NCBI RefSeq assembly: GCF_023156195.1
Contig: NZ_JAKUKA010000001.1
Coordinates: 6,322,125 to 6,386,124 of the forward strand
Length of the DNA stretch: 64,000 nucleotides
Origin: Chitinophaga sedimenti
GTDB lineage: Bacteria; Bacteroidota; Bacteroidia; Chitinophagales; Chitinophagaceae
Reading direction: 5' to 3'
In this document: in pieces, positions 60,930 through 64,000 of the stretch
Position numbering within the stretch: position 1 is the stretch's first letter
Layout of the letters: every line of letters begins with the position of its first letter
Made by a program: the position numbers and the translations under genes
Notes under the pieces: model-generated
The model's input: only the letters and a program-made list of their open reading frames with translations
Told to the model about the DNA's origin: nothing
Database searches by the model: none

Positions 60930-61950
60930 ATGAAACAGCTTGGCTTGCAAAGTGAGGCGTACCGTTATATTGTCCAAAGTTACCGGCAGTGGTTGTCGGT
61001 GCATGGTTACCATGAACAGACCGTTTACCAGTTGCCGCATTATGTACAGGAGCTATTGTATTACGCGGAAAGTAAGGGTCGCCGCCGGTTACAGGAGCTG
61101 GACGTTCGCCTGTTCAAGGAACATTATCATCACCTGAAATCCCGGGCTAACCAGCGGCAGAATGGCGGTTTAAGTAACAACTACCTGAACAAGCACTTGC
61201 AGGCGCTGCACAAGTTTGGCGAGTACCTGCGCAGGAGTGGCCGGTTGCAGTTGCCGGTACTGGACATCCGCACGGAAAGCGATGAATGCATCGTTACGGA
61301 TGTGCTGACGCAACCGGAGATACAATGCCTGTATGATGTAACGTATCGTCCTTATGAGCCGCAGCGCTACGATAAAGGCATTTTGTTCCATGAAGCGATG
61401 CAGCTGCGTGACCGGGCGATGCTGACGGTATATTACGGTTGCGGGTTAAGGCGCAGCGAAGGTTATCATCTTGATATCGGTGATGTTCACTTCCATCGTG
61501 GGCTGTTGCATGTGCGGCATGCCAAGGGTAACCGCGAACGGCTGGTGCCTGTTACCGGGCAAGGCATCCGTTACCTTGAACAATATTTACAGGAAGGGAG
61601 GGCTTACCTGTCATCCGGTAAGGAGACCGCTTTTTTGTGAGCCAGCATGGCCGGCGGCTGAGCGGGCAGATGTTGCTATTGCGGTTAAAGGAACTGGTGA
61701 GGCTGAGTGGTGATGCGGAACTGCAACGCAAGGACGTTCACCTGCATACGCTACGCCATAGCATTGCTACGCATTTTTACAGAACGGTATGGCGCTGGAA
61801 CGCATCCGGGAATTTTTAGGGCATACCAGCCTTGAAAGCACGCAGCTCTACACCCATCTTTTATCACTTCAACATCATGGTCATGCACATGGATCACAGC
61901 AAGTTCCGGGAATACCTGTTACTGAAAGGCTACAGCACGGCTTCTATTGA
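60930..61950 (+). CDS. Tyrosine recombinase/integrase 1 (two frameshifts)
   Basis: Site-specific recombinase. The N-terminal SAM-like core-binding domain covers about residues 1-110. The catalytic domain has Arg in 'YYGCGLRRSEGYHLDIGD', Lys in 'RHAKGNRERLVPV', His-x-x-Arg in 'LHTLRHSIATHF', and His plus the Tyr nucleophile in 'FLGHTSLESTQLYTHLL'. T-runs one base short at 61631-61636 and 61773-61777 break the frame; repair gives 340 residues with all catalytic residues. Start ATG 60930 is chosen over two upstream in-frame ATGs that give a non-conserved leader. Its end overlaps the start of recombinase 2 by about 60 bases. Confidence 0.87.
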
Positions 61951-62811
61951 TACGACCGTTCGGGTGGTGGGTTACCTGTGGCGTTGGGCAAAAACGGAGA
62001 ACATCGCAGCGTTATCGGAAACCAGTTACAGCGATATATTGGCGTTCGTGCGGTGGAGCAGCGAGGGTGGCGCATCGCAAAGACGGTGCGCGGTTACCTG
62101 ACCCATTTGCGCAAATACTTTGACTGGCTGATCAGTGAAGGGGAGGTCGCGGATAACCCGGCCAGTTGCATCCAGCTGCAGGGTATCCGTCGGCAGTTGC
62201 AGCACGAGATATTGCCTGTGGCACATCTACAGGAGCTATATGCGCGTTACCCGGTGGAGATCGCTTATACAGCAGCGAAGCAAATGCCACCGCAGGACAT
62301 GAACTTATTATCACGCAAAAGGAATAAAGTGATAACGGGGTTGCTAGTGTGCCAGGGCTTGCGGGTGGAGGAGATCGCGGCCTTGCAGTTACGTGACCTG
62401 CGGTTGCGGGAAGGGTTGATACAAGTCCATGCGCAGCGGCGGACAGCGGAACGGGTGCTGCAACTGGAAAGCTGGCAGGTCTGCGGGATCATGGAATACC
62501 TGCATGATGTGCGTACACAGATTTTACCGGCAGATGCTCAGCGTGATCATGTTTTTGTACAGCCTCAGGGCGGGAATAATTTTTATGGCGTTACACAGAT
62601 CATTTTAAAACACCTGCGCAGGATCAATGGCCGCGTAAAAAATCTTGACCAGTTGCGTGCCAGCGTGATCGTGCATTGGCTGCGGAAATACGATCTGAGA
62701 ACGGTGCAGTACATGGCCGGCCACAAATATGTAAGCTCTACGGAAGCCTACCGGAAATACCTGCTGGACGGGTTACAGGCCGATGTGATGAAATACCATC
62801 CAATTGTTTAA
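61889..62811 (+). CDS. Tyrosine recombinase/integrase 2, lacking the HxxR histidine (one frameshift)
   Basis: Second recombinase of the pair. The core-binding domain spans about 1-95 ('FREYLLLKGYSTASIDTTVR'). The catalytic domain has Arg in 'LLVCQGLRVEEIAALQLRDL', and His and Tyr in 'YMAGHKYVSSTEAYRKYLLD'. The box II His-x-x-Arg reads 'LDQLRASVIVHWLR', so the first His is replaced by Asp. An A-run at 62080-62082 is one base short; repair gives 'GASQKTVRGYLTHL' and 307 residues. Upstream in-frame ATGs at 61877 and 61883 are alternatives. It may work as a heteromer with recombinase 1. Confidence 0.83.
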
Positions 62812-62827
62812 CTTCAAATCTGATCAA

Positions 62828-63452
62828 ATGGAAATACGCTTGAGCAAGCTACATAAAACGAAAATAGAGGTACATGCTGATGTTTACGAGATCATGCGGA
62901 TGGTGTTGCAGCGGGAGCAGAAGATCGACCGCAACCGGGAGCATCTTTGGGTGATCGGTCTGGCGGCGGACAATACGATCCTGCTGGTGGAGCTGGTGAG
63001 TATGGGATCGGTGACGCGTACCATTGCAGAGCCGATGGAGATCTTCAGCCTTGCTTTACAGAAAAGATGCGTAAAGATCATCCTGGTGCATAACCACCCT
63101 AGCGGGTCGTTGAAACCCTCTGTTGCGGACAAGGATACGACGGACCGCATGATACAGGTAGGCCGCATCGTGGATGTGCCGGTACTGGATCATTGCATCA
63201 TCAGCGATCAGGGGTATTTTAGCTTTGCAGAGGATGGGTTGATGGATGATCTGTCCAAAAGCCTGAAGTATGTAGCACCTTACGAACTGATGGCCCGCGG
63301 CCGGCAACTGGGTAAAGAAAAGACCGGCAGCGGGCGCACGGGAGCAGGCTCGCCAGATCGCGCGCCAGATGAAGGCCAAAGGGTATGCGATCACCGAGAT
63401 CATGGCGCTGACGGGGCTTGACCGGGCGGCTGTCCGGCGGTTAAAGGTATGA
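62828..63452 (+). CDS. radC: RadC-family JAB/MPN-domain protein (one frameshift)
   Basis: Small RadC-like protein with the JAMM-type motif: 'LLVELVSMGS' with the Glu, and 'ILVHNHPSGSLKPSVADKDT' with the H-x-H-P-(x)-G and Asp. Such stand-alone RadC proteins are common in mobile elements; the biochemical role is unsettled. The C-terminal tail is helical and ends 'ITEIMALTGLDRAAVRRLKV' once one extra G near 63328-63333 is removed, giving 207 residues. Met 62828 is chosen over an upstream in-frame Met because it opens the conserved 'EIRLSKLHKTKIEV'. Confidence 0.85.
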
Positions 63453-63500
63453 TAATCAGCGAGAATGGTATCTAATTTATAAATCTTAAATTTGTAGAAA

Positions 63501-63701
63501 ATGAGTTTTATGGGAAAGGCTTTAGATCAGGAAATGCACGATTATTTTATGCGTCTTAATGAAGCGGAAAAGAAGTCTGTAGGCGTATTTTTTTATGCGT
63601 GGTATGGGGTAACGGATCTTCCTGTATTGCAGTGTACCCTTTATGCACGGGAGCGAAAAGCGGTCTCACTGCGGGCATGGGAAGGGGCAGTTACCTTATA
63701 G
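63501..63701 (+). CDS. Small protein, probably truncated or changed after residue 27
   Basis: 66 residues as read. The first 27 ('GKALDQEMHDYFMRLNEAEK' and neighbours) are helical and polar, like the N-termini of short antitoxin-like proteins of Bacteroidota. From 'VGVFFYAWYGV' on, the composition changes to aromatic and basic residues that look like read-through into the GC-rich tail region. A TAAATTTG element lies at 63487-63494. It may be a gene cut by the element boundary. The true start may be the internal Met at 63510. Confidence 0.4.
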   Translation: MSFMGKALDQEMHDYFMRLNEAEKKSVGVFFYAWYGVTDLPVLQCTLYARERKAVSLRAWEGAVTL

Positions 63702-64000
63702 TCTTGTTCCCTTTTCCATCTTGTGTTCCCTTTGTTGCCGCCCCTTCCCATGCCCTCTCCGTTCGGGCAGCCCCTGGTCTGGCTATCGCCGTCCCTTCTC
63801 TGTTCATATACGTCCGCCACCTGCCAGCCCTACACACCCATGTGCTCTGCGCTGCGCCCGCCCCGTGGTGTGCAGGGCATGGCGGAGAGCAGGTGGCGGA
63901 AGCGGATGGGATCGAAGCGAAGGGCGGCAGGTCGTAAGGACTTTATTATTAAGTACATGACCTGCCGCAAACGGCATCTTCAGATCATTGCCCGGCGATA
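63702..64000. repeat. GC-rich non-coding end with nested inverted repeats
   Basis: No gene I can support. Nested arms: TCCGCCACCTGC (63813-63824) with GCAGGTGGCGGA (63889-63900), GCCCT (63827-63831) with AGGGC (63874-63878), and CACACC (63833-63838) with GGTGTG (63867-63872), together an 88-bp imperfect cruciform. A second pair is GCGGCAGGTC (63924-63933) and GACCTGCCGC (63959-63968). This could be a recombination, replication or transfer site of the module. Confidence 0.55.

Noticed and set aside
60930..62811. CRISPR-Cas1-like integrase interpretation of the paired integrases
   Set aside because: Catalytic residues are of the tyrosine recombinase family and no repeat-spacer array is present in the window.
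382..63452. Programmed frameshifting or mass pseudogene formation as an explanation for the broken frames
   Set aside because: The breaks are in many unrelated genes, at homopolymers or CCWGG, with both +1 and -1 shifts and no shared slippery-site/stem design; sequencing error fits better.
63599..63960. Long overlapping frames in the GC-rich right end
   Set aside because: They are Pro/Cys/His-rich frames caused by high GC, cross inverted repeats and lack conserved patterns.

Overview
The window looks like the chromosome of a member of the Bacteroidota, most likely a Chitinophaga-type member of the Chitinophagaceae. The evidence is three promoter-like sites of the Bacteroidota form TTG-N19-21-TAnnTTTG (best at 10175-10205 and 59182-59213), a PKD-type exported protein, a TonB-receptor-like barrel with a carboxypeptidase-like N-terminal domain, large secreted RHS/YD proteins, several GH20/GH29/GH95 glycosidases and a sigma/anti-sigma pair. 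No rRNA, tRNA or CRISPR array is visible.

Layout. 1-2209: end of a PKD protein, an RluA/RluD-type pseudouridine synthase, lipB. 2210-2583: a repeat-rich gap. 2614-7874 (minus): a secreted protein, a PLP desulfhydrase/deaminase-like enzyme, a GH20 hexosaminidase and a GH29 fucosidase. 8001-9982: an NDP-sugar pyrophosphorylase and a sugar-kinase-like phosphotransferase. 10175-18134: a branched-chain amino acid region (ilvE, ilvD-B-N-C, ilvA) headed by an Ile/Val-rich leader peptide and a terminator. 18167-24563: a glycosyltransferase, a FAD oxidoreductase, GH95 and GH29 fucosidases. 24710-30524: xylose use (Na+/sugar symporter, xylulokinase, xylose isomerase, aldose epimerase). 30598-33954: CsbD-like protein, exported proteins, a sigma factor with a membrane-bound anti-sigma/trypsin-like protease fusion, and a small lipoprotein. 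34223-41934: an aromatic amino acid operon (pheA, aminotransferase, tyrA, DAHP synthase-chorismate mutase, aroB, aroA, aroC) preceded by two tandem Phe/Tyr-rich leader peptides, each with a terminator and an alternative antiterminator pairing. 42112-50555: FKBP isomerase, secreted protein, CocE-like hydrolase, DinB protein, TonB-like barrel, tail-fibre-like protein. 50918-58684: two RHS-type proteins with an AT-rich tail and an acyl-carrier-like small protein that may be an immunity protein. 58767-64000: an XRE regulator and a mobile module (ATPase, two tyrosine recombinases, RadC) ending in a GC-rich inverted-repeat region.

The strongest biology is transcription attenuation. The ilv and aromatic operons appear to be controlled by ribosome stalling on leader peptides rich in the amino acids they make, a mode known from enteric ilvL, pheL and trpL; here the aromatic operon has two such devices in series.

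Sequence quality matters for reading this window. About 55 single-base frameshifts interrupt otherwise well-conserved genes. Most lie in homopolymers. About 18 lie exactly at CCWGG motifs, often with the central W missing so that CCTGG or CCAGG reads CCGG. I treat these as sequencing errors rather than pseudogenes, and I give the reconstructed gene extents; every reconstructed length becomes a whole number of codons when the listed shifts are repaired. The CCWGG link hints at cytosine methylation of that motif in the source DNA.
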